6,274 nt of DNA from an uncultured Bacteroides sp. (lineage in GTDB: Bacteria > Bacteroidota > Bacteroidia > Bacteroidales > Bacteroidaceae): NCBI GenBank assembly GCA_900557355.1, contig USSR01000421.1, positions 1 to 6,274 on the forward strand. The letters run 5' to 3'. Position numbers and translations under genes: made by a program. How positions within the stretch are numbered: position 1 is the first letter of the stretch; the number at the start of each line of letters is the position of its first letter. The notes below the pieces were generated by a model. The model saw nothing but the letters and a program-made list of their open reading frames with translations, ran no database searches and was not told the origin of the DNA. Of the stretch, positions 1-6,220 are shown one piece after another.

Positions 1-1020
1 AAGTATATCTGCTTTACAAGTCGTCATCATGAGGGCTTTTCTATGTTCCATACTAAATATTCTGATTATAATATTGTGGATGCCACTCCTTTCAAACGGG
101 ATATTGTGAAAGAACTGGCAGATGAATGTCATAAGCAGGAGGTTCGGTTACATTTTTATTATTCCCATATCGACTGGTATCGTGAAGATGCACCGTGGGG
201 ACGCACAGGGCGTGGAACCGGACGCCCTAATCCGAAGGGAGACTGGAAAAGCTATTATACTTTTATGAACAACCAGTTGACGGAGTTGCTGACGAACTAT
301 GGTCCGATAGGTGCTATCTGGTTCGATGGCTGGTGGGATCAGGATGCTAATCCTGATTTCGACTGGCAGTTACCGGAACAGTATGCGTTGATACATGGCC
401 TGCAACCTGCTTGCTTGGTGGGTAACAATCATCACCAGATGCCTTTCCCTGGAGAGGATATACAGATTTTCGAGCGTGATCTGCCGGGCGAGAACAGTGC
501 AGGGCTTTCCGGACAAGATGTCAGTCGACTGCCTTTGGAAACTTGTGAAACCATGAATGGAATGTGGGGATATAAAATAACTGACCAAGAGTATAAGTCA
601 ACGAAAACTTTGATCCATTATCTGGTGAAGGCTGCCGGAAAGAATGCGAACTTGTTGATGAATATAGGCCCTCAGCCCGACGGATGTCTACCGGAAGTGG
701 CAGTTCAGCGGTTGAAAGAAGTAGGAGAGTGGATGAAAGTTTACGGTGAAACGATTTACGGCACGCGTGGTGGTATGGTTGCTCCGCATGACTGGGGTGT
801 GACAACGCAAAAGGGAAACCGGCTCTTTGTTCATATTCTGAACTTGACGGATAATGCACTGTATCTTCCATTGGATGGAAAAATGGTGAAGAAAGGCTTT
901 CTGTTTAAAGATCAATCTCCGGTACGGATCACTCGTGCCGGACAGGGAGTGGTGTTGCAGTTACCGGAAGTTCCTTCAGATACGGATTACGTGATAGAGT
1001 TACAACTTGTTGGGCAGTAG
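1..1020 (+). CDS. alpha-L-fucosidase, GH29 family (5' partial)
   Basis: This gene encodes an exo-glycosidase that removes alpha-L-fucose from host or dietary glycans, probably in the periplasm or at the cell surface. The reading frame is open from base 1, so the start codon and any signal peptide lie outside the window; 339 codons plus a stop are visible. The first residues contain a GH29-like block, TSRHHEGFSMF, comparable to the family's KHHDGF strand. Next comes a YYSHIDWY block, then AIWFDGWWD, whose Asp (codon 325-327) is the expected catalytic nucleophile. The acid/base Glu is less certain: candidates are the Glu in FERDLPG or in LETCETMNGMWGYK. The NANLLMNIGPQPDG block (about bases 643-684) is typical of the end of the barrel. 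The last 80 residues look like the small C-terminal beta domain. The family is usually about 430-480 residues, so roughly 100 are missing on the left. It ends 30 bp before a strong terminator and looks intact over the visible part. Confidence 0.93.
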   Translation, partial: KYICFTSRHHEGFSMFHTKYSDYNIVDATPFKRDIVKELADECHKQEVRLHFYYSHIDWYREDAPWGRTGRGTGRPNPKGDWKSYYTFMNNQLTELLTNYGPIGAIWFDGWWDQDANPDFDWQLPEQYALIHGLQPACLVGNNHHQMPFPGEDIQIFERDLPGENSAGLSGQDVSRLPLETCETMNGMWGYKITDQEYKSTKTLIHYLVKAAGKNANLLMNIGPQPDGCLPEVAVQRLKEVGEWMKVYGETIYGTRGGMVAPHDWGVTTQKGNRLFVHILNLTDNALYLPLDGKMVKKGFLFKDQSPVRITRAGQGVVLQLPEVPSDTDYVIELQLVGQ

Positions 1021-1049
1021 TGGGTTTTCGCTAATTCTTCCTAAAAGAT

Positions 1050-1090
1050 AAGGGAAACTGTAGTAAAGCTCACGGTTTCCCTTTATTTTT
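1050..1090 (+). terminator. intrinsic terminator of the fucosidase gene
   Basis: AAGGGAAACTG (1050-1060) pairs with CGGTTTCCCTT (1073-1083) as an 11-bp stem with one G-T wobble and a 12-nt loop. TATTTTT follows directly. It lies 30 bp after the fucosidase stop codon and 65 bp before the next start, so it should separate the two genes transcriptionally. Confidence 0.85.
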
Positions 1091-1155
1091 GGCAAACAAT
1101 TTGTATTATATATAATAAACGACACATTTTTAATTACTAAAAACAGAAAAAAATT

Positions 1156-1848
1156 ATGGAAGGAATGATAGGAATACAATGGATTATCTTTATTGGTATA
1201 GCTATAGTCAGCTGGCTGGTGCAAATGAACTTGCAGAACAAGTTCAAGAAGTACTCCAAAATCCCTACCGGTAATGGAATGACGGGCCGTGATGTTGCCC
1301 TTCAGATGCTACATGACAATGGAATTTATGATGTTCAGGTGACACATACGCCGGGACAACTGACAGACCACTATAATCCTGCCAATAAAACAGTAAACCT
1401 GAGTGAAGGTGTATATGAAAGTAATAGTATCATGGCTGCTGCCGTTGCTGCTCACGAGTGCGGTCACGCAGTACAGCACGCACGGGCTTATGCTCCGCTG
1501 ACTATGCGTAGCAAGCTTGTACCGGTGGTATCGTTTGCTTCACAGTGGATGACCTGGTTGCTGCTGGGTGGTATCTTGTTGCTGAATACATTCCCGCAAT
1601 TGTTGCTGGCAGGTATTATTTTGTTTGCTATGACAACGCTGTTCAGTTTCATCACTTTGCCGGTGGAAATAGATGCAAGTAAGCGTGCATTGGTATGGTT
1701 GAGTCGTTCGGGCATTACGAACTCTTACAATCATAAACAGGCTGAAGATGCACTTCGTTCTGCTGCTTATACCTATGTAGTGGCTGCATTGGGCTCATTG
1801 GCAACGCTGATTTATTATATTATGATATTTATGGGTCGCAGAGACTAA
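1156..1848 (+). CDS. YugP-type zinc-dependent membrane metallopeptidase
   Basis: The 230-residue product matches the YugP / Zn_peptidase_2 family (formerly a DUF), predicted neutral zinc metallopeptidases of the cytoplasmic membrane with no well-established substrate. A hydrophobic N-terminal segment (about residues 4-22) is followed by a soluble stretch. The zinc-binding HECGH motif is at residues 100-104, inside AAHECGHAVQHA, with E101 as the expected catalytic base. Further hydrophobic segments lie at about 121-143, 148-168 and 205-226. The conserved LPVEIDASKRA block (169-179) probably supplies the third zinc ligand through E171. Length and motif order are normal for the family. ATG 1156 is preferred because of the A-rich leader just before it; ATG 1165 is a possible alternative, three codons in. 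A TTTG at 1088-1091 lies 19 bp before TATAATAA, a poor -33/-7 pair, so the promoter is uncertain. The gene is flanked by terminators on both sides and appears monocistronic. Confidence 0.92.
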   Translation: MEGMIGIQWIIFIGIAIVSWLVQMNLQNKFKKYSKIPTGNGMTGRDVALQMLHDNGIYDVQVTHTPGQLTDHYNPANKTVNLSEGVYESNSIMAAAVAAHECGHAVQHARAYAPLTMRSKLVPVVSFASQWMTWLLLGGILLLNTFPQLLLAGIILFAMTTLFSFITLPVEIDASKRALVWLSRSGITNSYNHKQAEDALRSAAYTYVVAALGSLATLIYYIMIFMGRRD

Positions 1849-1870
1849 TCTTGTCCAATATATAAAACGA

Positions 1871-1937
1871 TAAAAACAGACCATCTATTCACTGCGAATA
1901 GGTGGTCTGTTTGCTTAAGATAGATGGTCTGTTTTTA
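1871..1937. terminator. bidirectional terminator with a duplicated 3' arm
   Basis: This element sits between two convergent genes. Arm A, AAACAGACCATCTATTC (1874-1890), pairs with arm B1 (1896-1912) across a 5-nt loop; all 17 pairs form except for one G-U wobble at 1902/1884. A second arm B2 (1920-1937) is an exact 18-base reverse complement of 1871-1888, so A can pair with either B1 or B2. B2 overlaps the stop codon of the minus-strand gene (1935-1937). On the minus strand, the A:B1 hairpin is followed by TTTTTATCGTTTT, a good U-tract. On the plus strand, the U-rich tail (TTTTTATTT) follows B2 rather than B1. Confidence 0.85.
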
Positions 1938-3140
1938 TTTCTGATATGGTGATTGCCAGAACCAGTCGGCATCATAAGTGATGTAGGAACCTTTTTCCAT
2001 GTCATTATAATAACCAGTCGGCATAAGGGCAACATAGTCTGCAGGGTTATACTTTTTGTCTTCTGTACCGAATTCGCTACGGAATGTACAGTTAATATAA
2101 TACAAATTCTTAGCCATGTAGGAGTCCAGATACTCTTCTTTAGTGGTTTTTTGTTTATTATTCCAGTTGGCTTCTTTATTCAATACCAGTGGCAGACCTG
2201 TACGCATTCGTTCGCGTACTTCCGGTATGCTGAGCATGGTACCATTTTCGTCCATGACCCAAGCATTTTGTGTAGGGTCTACCCATACCCATTTATCCAG
2301 AGTTTTAGAATAAACAGCATTAATAACGTGACAATCACTGATGTATTTTTTAGGCATACAGGTTATAAAACGTGATTTGAAACCCATTGCGAGGTAACAT
2401 TCATTCAATACAGTGGCCAGTCCACGGCAGTTCAAACCACGGGAACCGTCTTTACAGGCTTCCGCCAAGGCAATGGAATTTAGATGCTCAGGGTTGTTAT
2501 GTTGTCCGTCATGTTTGATTTTATTGTGTATAAAGGTCAGTATGTTCTTTATCTTCGAGAACTCATCCCCTGTGCCAGCTACGCTATCTAATTTAAAATA
2601 TTCCTTCACACCTATCAGATTACTATCGCTCGGCTCCATATATGTGAAATGGGGAGGAGTACTGGTATACTCGGCTGCTTTTTGCAGAATATAAAGATAA
2701 TCTCCTTCTTCTCTGATTTTAGCCAGTGTCTCCTGGAATTTCTTTTCGTTGCGTATGTTATCCAAATCTGTATCTTTCTGTATATGAGTGTAATTGATAT
2801 ATCCATTCTGAAAAGCCAGATCAAAATGTTTCAAAGCATCTTCTGTCTTTTTTTGTAGAGATTGGTAACAGGCAATATCATAATAATAGTATCCATAGTT
2901 TAATTCTATACCTTTTTGTACTGCTTCCGGAAGTTTCTTGTAATTGTCGATGATATCCCAGTTGCACTGTTCTACTTTTGCATAATCTTTCTTATCTAAA
3001 GCTTGTTTTTTCTCTTGCCTCAATGAGTTGAGTGTCTTGTAAAACTCGTCTTTCATTTTAGACTCTTCCGGGTTTTGTGCCCAGCTGATAGTAGAACAAC
3101 ATAGGAACACTGCGAATAATAAACTGATTTGTTTTTTCAT
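1935..3140 (-). CDS. exported transglutaminase-like protein with TPR-like N-terminal region
   Basis: The 401-residue product has a classical signal peptide: KK, a hydrophobic core, and SWA before Gln22 as the likely cleavage site. It is therefore predicted to be periplasmic or beyond. The two Cys at 14-15 are not preceded by a convincing lipobox. Residues 25-145 are helical and charged. They include a TPR-like pair (YYYDIACYQSLQKKTEDALK, then a DLDNIRNEKKFQETL capping motif, about 84-142). Residues 190-300 form a transglutaminase-like domain with an intact triad: C238 in GLNCRGLA, H271 in DCHVINAVY and D288 in WVWVDPTQN. Bacterial members of this superfamily are often proteases or amidases rather than crosslinkers, so the substrate is unknown. 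The last 90 residues, rich in Tyr and Asn, match nothing I recognise. The gene is convergent with the metallopeptidase gene and divergent from hisS. On its own strand the start is preceded by an A/T-rich leader (AAAGAAGAATATT). I see no clear -7 box. Confidence 0.85.
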   Translation of the reverse strand: MKKQISLLFAVFLCCSTISWAQNPEESKMKDEFYKTLNSLRQEKKQALDKKDYAKVEQCNWDIIDNYKKLPEAVQKGIELNYGYYYYDIACYQSLQKKTEDALKHFDLAFQNGYINYTHIQKDTDLDNIRNEKKFQETLAKIREEGDYLYILQKAAEYTSTPPHFTYMEPSDSNLIGVKEYFKLDSVAGTGDEFSKIKNILTFIHNKIKHDGQHNNPEHLNSIALAEACKDGSRGLNCRGLATVLNECYLAMGFKSRFITCMPKKYISDCHVINAVYSKTLDKWVWVDPTQNAWVMDENGTMLSIPEVRERMRTGLPLVLNKEANWNNKQKTTKEEYLDSYMAKNLYYINCTFRSEFGTEDKKYNPADYVALMPTGYYNDMEKGSYITYDADWFWQSPYQK

Positions 3141-3335
3141 AATATTCTTCTTTTAATGTTTTTGGTAACACAATAGCAAATGATATGCCGAAAGGATAAG
3201 GTGTTGATATCTAATTGAATGTATGTATTGGGCATTGTTCGAAAGCGGACATGTTCTCCATATACGAACACATGGCTATGTACATATTCATTCAAAATCT
3301 CCTGTCTTTCTTTCAGCTAATTCAATAATTTGCCG

Positions 3336-3343
3336 TAAATTTG
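3336..3343 (+). promoter_or_regulatory. -7 promoter element of hisS
   Basis: TAAATTTG matches the Bacteroidetes -7 consensus TAnnTTTG exactly and lies 29 bp before the hisS start, implying a leader of roughly 20-25 nt. The expected -33 TTTG is represented at best by TTTC (3311-3314), 21 bp upstream. The rest of the 3141-3372 spacer holds only weak dyads, such as CATGTTC / GAACACATG around 3249-3274. Confidence 0.6.
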
Positions 3344-3372
3344 CATTCCAAACTAAATAATATAGAATAATT

Positions 3373-4737
3373 ATGGCAGCAAAACCAGGTATTCCCAAAG
3401 GAACCCGTGACTTTTCGCCAGTAGAGATGGCGAAGCGTAACTATATATTCAATACCATTCGCGATGTATACCACCTCTATGGTTTTCAGCAGATTGAAAC
3501 ACCTGCAATGGAAATGCTTTCTACACTGATGGGGAAGTATGGCGAAGAAGGTGATAAACTCTTGTTCAAGATACAGAACTCAGGTGACTACTTTTCCGGG
3601 CTGACTGATGAGGAACTACTGAGTCGTAATGCTGCTAAACTTGCCAGTAAATTCTGTGAGAAAGGTTTGCGTTATGATCTCACTGTGCCGTTTGCCCGCT
3701 ATGTGGTAATGCATCGTGATGAAATAACTTTCCCTTTCAAACGTTATCAGATACAACCCGTTTGGCGCGCAGATCGTCCACAGAAGGGACGTTATCGTGA
3801 ATTTTATCAATGTGACGCTGATGTAGTGGGTAGTGACTCTTTACTGAATGAAGTAGAGTTGATGCAGATTGTTGATACGGTCTTTACCCGTTTGGGTATC
3901 CGGGTTTGTATTAAGATTAATAACCGTAAGATTCTGACTGGTATCGCTGAGATTATTGGTGAGGCTGATAAAATAGTGGATATCACAGTAGCCATTGATA
4001 AACTGGATAAAATAGGTTTGGACAATGTGAATGCAGAACTGAAGGAAAAAGGTATCAGTGATGAAGCTATTGCCAAATTGCAACCTATTATTCTGCTGAA
4101 TGGTACGAATGAAGAAAAACTGGCTACTTTGAAAGAAGTGCTTGCGGGTAGTGAGATCGGTCAAAAGGGTGTGGAAGAAAGCGAGTTTATCTTGAAAACT
4201 CTGTCTGTTTTCGGTTTGAAAAATGAACTGGAACTGGATCTGACGCTTGCCCGCGGATTGAACTACTATACTGGCGCTATCTTTGAAGTGAAAGCCTTGG
4301 ATGTGCAGATCGGAAGTATCACAGGTGGCGGTCGCTATGACAATCTGACCGGTGTATTCGGTATGGCTGGTGTTTCCGGTGTAGGTATCTCTTTTGGAGC
4401 CGATCGTATCTTCGATGTATTGAATCAGCTTGACCTTTATCCGAAGGAAGCTGTGAACAGTACACAACTTCTCTTTATTAACTTTGGTGAGAAAGAAGCT
4501 GCTTACTCTCTGAATGTACTTGCTAAGGTACGGACTGAAGGTATTCGTGCAGAAATTTTTCCGGATTCTTCAAAGATGAAAAAACAGATGAGCTATGCTA
4601 ATGCCAAGAACATTCCATTTGTAGCCCTTGTGGGAGAGAATGAAATGAATGAGAATAAGGTGACGCTGAAGAATATGGAGACTGGTGAACAGAACTTGGT
4701 TTCGGCCGAAGAATTGATACAAACTTTAAAGAAATAA
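3373..4737 (+). CDS. hisS: histidine--tRNA ligase (HisRS)
   Basis: Class II aminoacyl-tRNA synthetase that charges tRNA-His with histidine using ATP; cytoplasmic and essential. The 454-residue product is full length. Class II motif 1 spans about residues 37-52 ([14 protein letters not shown]). Motif 2 is at about 125-147 ([13 protein letters not shown], then GRYREFYQ), with R132 as the ATP-contacting Arg. The HisRS-specific signature [14 protein letters not shown] is at 293-306 and [12 protein letters not shown] at 314-325. Motif 3 is at about 334-350 ([17 protein letters not shown]). An insertion domain lies between motif 2 and the HisA signature. The anticodon-binding domain runs from about 364 to the end. 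One detail is that the HisA signature reads RGLN where E. coli has RGLD; this may be normal for the lineage. ATG 3373 starts the expected [15 protein letters not shown]-terminus and has a -7 box just upstream. The gene stands alone, between a divergent exported-protein gene and a small membrane gene. Confidence 0.98.
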   Translation: MAAKPGIPKGTRDFSPVEMAKRNYIFNTIRDVYHLYGFQQIETPAMEMLSTLMGKYGEEGDKLLFKIQNSGDYFSGLTDEELLSRNAAKLASKFCEKGLRYDLTVPFARYVVMHRDEITFPFKRYQIQPVWRADRPQKGRYREFYQCDADVVGSDSLLNEVELMQIVDTVFTRLGIRVCIKINNRKILTGIAEIIGEADKIVDITVAIDKLDKIGLDNVNAELKEKGISDEAIAKLQPIILLNGTNEEKLATLKEVLAGSEIGQKGVEESEFILKTLSVFGLKNELELDLTLARGLNYYTGAIFEVKALDVQIGSITGGGRYDNLTGVFGMAGVSGVGISFGADRIFDVLNQLDLYPKEAVNSTQLLFINFGEKEAAYSLNVLAKVRTEGIRAEIFPDSSKMKKQMSYANAKNIPFVALVGENEMNENKVTLKNMETGEQNLVSAEELIQTLKK

Positions 4738-4747
4738 AAACTTCATA

Positions 4748-4763
4748 AAAGAGTAAACTCTTT
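4748..4763 (+). terminator. possible weak terminator hairpin after hisS
   Basis: AAAGAGT (4748-4754) and ACTCTTT (4757-4763) form a perfect 7-bp inverted repeat 10 bp after the hisS stop codon. Only three T residues close the 3' arm and no U-tract follows, so termination would be inefficient. It could equally be an RNA 3'-end stabiliser, and read-through into the small gene downstream is possible. Confidence 0.35.
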
Positions 4764-4776
4764 GTAGTCCATCTTG

Positions 4777-4810
4777 GTTATCTTTGTAGTACTAACCTAA
4801 CAAAGATAAC
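4777..4810. promoter_or_regulatory. -7 promoter element inside a perfect 10-bp inverted repeat
   Basis: GTTATCTTTG (4777-4786) and its exact reverse complement CAAAGATAAC (4801-4810) flank a 14-bp spacer. The left arm contains TATCTTTG, a perfect match to the Bacteroidetes -7 consensus TAnnTTTG, 28 bp before the small membrane gene's start. The right arm carries the same element on the minus strand. The nearest TTTG upstream (4761-4764) is only 14 bp away, so a proper -33 box is missing. The repeat could be an operator, but no regulator is evident nearby. Confidence 0.55.
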
Positions 4811-4814
4811 TATT

Positions 4815-4982
4815 ATGGATGTTTTAGAACCGAAGTATTACGCAGCCATCGGTATGGTGATGACGTTAATAGCCGTAATATTCCTTTTCTTGATGGGGAG
4901 TGCTTTAGTACATTCTACCAAGAGTTTCTGGCAGGGATATTCGACAGAATTGAGTTGTGATACGGATCTGGATATTGACTAA
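4815..4982 (+). CDS. small single-pass membrane protein, unknown function
   Basis: This is a 55-codon reading frame that I do not recognise as any named family. It starts MDVLEPKYYAAIGM. A single hydrophobic segment follows at about residues 10-33 (AVIFLFLMGSALV is its core), then a short polar stretch (HSTKSFWQGYS) and an acidic tail ending DTDLDID. One Cys (residue 48) lies in the tail. No cleavage site for a signal peptide is apparent, so the protein is more likely anchored in the inner membrane. Support for it being real: a clean -7 box 28 bp upstream, a start about 20 nt after the predicted transcription start, a codon pattern like its neighbours, and a stop just before a change to non-coding repeat sequence. 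It follows hisS by 77 bp and could also receive read-through. Conservation in related genomes would settle whether it is a gene; orientation in the membrane cannot be told. Confidence 0.65.
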   Translation: MDVLEPKYYAAIGMVMTLIAVIFLFLMGSALVHSTKSFWQGYSTELSCDTDLDID

Positions 4983-5005
4983 ACTGGCTTAGTTTATCAT
5001 TTTTT
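4980..5005 (+). terminator. candidate terminator of the small membrane gene
   Basis: TAAACT (4980-4985) pairs with AGTTTA (4991-4996) across a 5-nt loop, and six T residues follow at 5000-5005 after TCA. The stem is short and A/T-rich and includes the stop codon, so this is a weak candidate. Confidence 0.35.
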
Positions 5006-5018
5006 CAGTCGCCAATTT

Positions 5019-5096
5019 CTTGTTGACAAGAACCTAACTCCCTGTTGACAAGAAGTTAACTTCTTGCATGCAAGGTCTTAGCTTCTTGTAAGAGGG
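5019..5096. repeat. degenerate 22-bp tandem repeat with CTTG/CAAG dyads
   Basis: Three 22-bp units plus a partial fourth stand head to tail at 5019-5040, 5041-5062, 5063-5084 and 5085-5096. Units 1 and 2 agree at 18 of 22 positions and share TGTTGACAAGAA exactly; units 2 and 3 agree at 13 of 22. Each unit begins C(T/C)TG, and the first three carry CAAG at positions 9-12, making a small dyad. Across unit borders this creates longer palindromes: CAAGAAGTTAACTTCTTG (5049-5066) and CTTGCATGCAAG (5063-5074). A period of 22 is not a multiple of three, so it is not coding. It lies between two convergent 3' ends. Confidence 0.75.
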
Positions 5097-5122
5097 AATT
5101 TTAGTGTAATTTTCACTGTTGA

Positions 5123-5974
5123 TTATCTTCTCTTTACTATTCCCACATATACTAATAAGATAATATTCATCATCAGCGCATAAATAATGGCTGGTATAGC
5201 AATTACATCATTATTGAATATAAACGGGCTGCTTGCAATGGCAATACTTTGAGCTGCATTCTGCATTCCTATTTCAATGATAAGTGTGCGTTGCTCTTTT
5301 CTGTTCAATTTCATTAGCCAAGAGATTATATATCCTCCACCCATAGCCAGCAAAATCATCATTGTGATGCACAATCCTAATCGTCCGATCTGTGCAGTTA
5401 TCGTTTCGTGATGTTGTATGAAGAAGACAGAGGCCAATAATATCAAGGCGGGAAAAGCTACTTTAGATAATATTTTGTGTATCCGTTCGGCCGCTTCAGG
5501 GCAGAAACGTTTTGTTAAAATGCCTGTTGCAATGGGGAGCAACATAAGTAGTAAATTCTGGATGATGAGGCTACCGACAGGTAAATGTATGATTATTCCA
5601 CTATTGTCTCCTGCAACTTGTGTGGCAAACTCCATAATGACAGGAATAGTGAATAGGGTGATAATGCTGCTGAGGGCAGTTAACGAAACGGAAAGTGCCA
5701 CATCGCCTTTGGCAATCATAGAGAATATATTGGAAGAACTTCCTCCCGGAGAACAGGCTATGAGTACCAATCCAATAAAAAATAGAGGTTCCAGATGAAA
5801 CAGACACCCCAGTGCAAAGGCTAATACAGGTAAAAGAATTATCTGTCCTATCAATCCCGCAATTACAGGATAGGGGCGTTGACGAAATAATTTAAAATCT
5901 TTAATTTCAAGTGTCAATCCCAGCTCAAACATTAATAATGTGAGAATGGGCAAAACAATCCAGACTGCATTCAT
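5123..5974 (-). CDS. BASS/SBF-family sodium-coupled transporter (bile acid:sodium symporter-like)
   Basis: The 283-residue inner-membrane protein belongs to the bile acid:sodium symporter (SBF-like) family, which imports bile acids or other organic anions with Na+. It is almost entirely hydrophobic, with room for about 9-10 transmembrane helices. The first crossover region reads ACSPGGSSSNIFSMIAKGD (73-91), followed by VALSVSLTALSS. The second reads EIGMQNAAQSIAIA (234-247). Compared from memory with the Neisseria ASBT structure, the Na1-site residues (S81, N82, S95, T99, E234) and Na2-site residues (Q44, E234, M237, Q238) are all present with matching spacing. The substrate cannot be read from sequence; homologues also carry pantothenate, pyruvate or other anions. 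It begins right at a hydrophobic helix (MNAVWIVLPILTLL), as short members do, and ends KRR. The gene is divergent from groES, with a -7 box 25 bp upstream of its start, and appears monocistronic. Confidence 0.92.
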   Translation of the reverse strand: MNAVWIVLPILTLLMFELGLTLEIKDFKLFRQRPYPVIAGLIGQIILLPVLAFALGCLFHLEPLFFIGLVLIACSPGGSSSNIFSMIAKGDVALSVSLTALSSIITLFTIPVIMEFATQVAGDNSGIIIHLPVGSLIIQNLLLMLLPIATGILTKRFCPEAAERIHKILSKVAFPALILLASVFFIQHHETITAQIGRLGLCITMMILLAMGGGYIISWLMKLNRKEQRTLIIEIGMQNAAQSIAIASSPFIFNNDVIAIPAIIYALMMNIILLVYVGIVKRR

Positions 5975-5999
5975 GTTCTAAAAACGTTTTTTGAGGGGG

Positions 6000-6007
6000 C
6001 AAAGATA
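6000..6007 (-). promoter_or_regulatory. -7 promoter element of the BASS transporter gene
   Basis: On the minus strand this reads TATCTTTG, an exact TAnnTTTG match, 25 bp ahead of the transporter start codon, implying a leader of about 20 nt. No TTTG is found 19-21 bp further upstream, so the -33 part is weak or absent. Confidence 0.6.
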
Positions 6008-6081
6008 ATGCAAATCATGAAAAAGTTATGCTGAGATGCCGCTTATCTTCTCTAAAGATAGTGGAATATTGTCTTATTCTT

Positions 6082-6094
6082 TGCCAATTTGGCA
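6082..6094. promoter_or_regulatory. palindrome, possible operator upstream of groES
   Basis: TGCCAATTTGGCA has perfect 6-bp arms around one central base. It lies 33 bp before the sigma-54-like -24 element and 127 bp before the groES start, in the divergent spacer. A second, looser dyad, TATCTT/AAGATA (6044-6060), lies nearer the transporter. An activator or repressor site is plausible but unproven. Confidence 0.35.
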
Positions 6095-6126
6095 GTTCTA
6101 TACTGACAGAAATTTAGCTTTGCTGT

Positions 6127-6142
6127 TTGGCACGCTTTTCGT
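6127..6142 (+). promoter_or_regulatory. sigma-54-like promoter candidate for groES
   Basis: TTGGCACG (6127-6134) matches the sigma-54 -24 element perfectly. Four bases later the -12 position reads TCGT instead of TTGC: the G is kept but the following C is lost. A start site near 6153 would give a leader of about 68 nt. An alternative housekeeping reading is TTTG at 6126-6129 with TATTTTG at 6147-6153, spaced 17 bp, which also departs from consensus. I see no CIRCE element. Confidence 0.4.
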
Positions 6143-6220
6143 AATTTATTTTGTGTCTCACCAATAACGAGGCAAGACATTACTATAATAAATGTATAAC
6201 ATATAAAAAACAAAAGAACT

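Noticed and set aside
1953..2375. Plus-strand open frame of 140 codons antisense to the transglutaminase-like gene
   Set aside because: It mirrors a conserved coding region, has no promoter, and its translation looks compositionally random.
3093..3140. Lipoprotein signal (Cys14/Cys15) in the transglutaminase-like protein
   Set aside because: The residues before either Cys (VFL, FLC) do not fit a lipobox, while SWA before Gln22 fits ordinary signal peptidase cleavage.
3841..4467. Minus-strand open frame of 208 codons inside hisS
   Set aside because: It lies wholly antisense to a clearly conserved gene and its translation has no recognisable domain; the low stop frequency follows from hisS codon use.
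4777..4810. Invertible promoter switch of the phase-variation type
   Set aside because: A 14-bp segment between arms is too short for known site-specific inversion, and no invertase gene is in the window.
4815..4982. Oxaloacetate decarboxylase gamma subunit (OadG) as identity of the small membrane protein
   Set aside because: Size and single helix are similar, but the sequence after the helix lacks OadG-like features and no decarboxylase subunit genes are adjacent.
5019..5096. CRISPR array
   Set aside because: The units are degenerate and directly adjacent with no unique spacers of constant length, and no cas genes are in the window.
5418..5798. Plus-strand open frame of 126 codons antisense to the BASS transporter gene
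   Set aside because: It is a shadow of the transporter's reading frame, with no start context or family resemblance.
6143..6220. CIRCE operator before groES
   Set aside because: The expected TTAGCACTC-N9-GAGTGCTAA inverted repeat is not present in any recognisable form.
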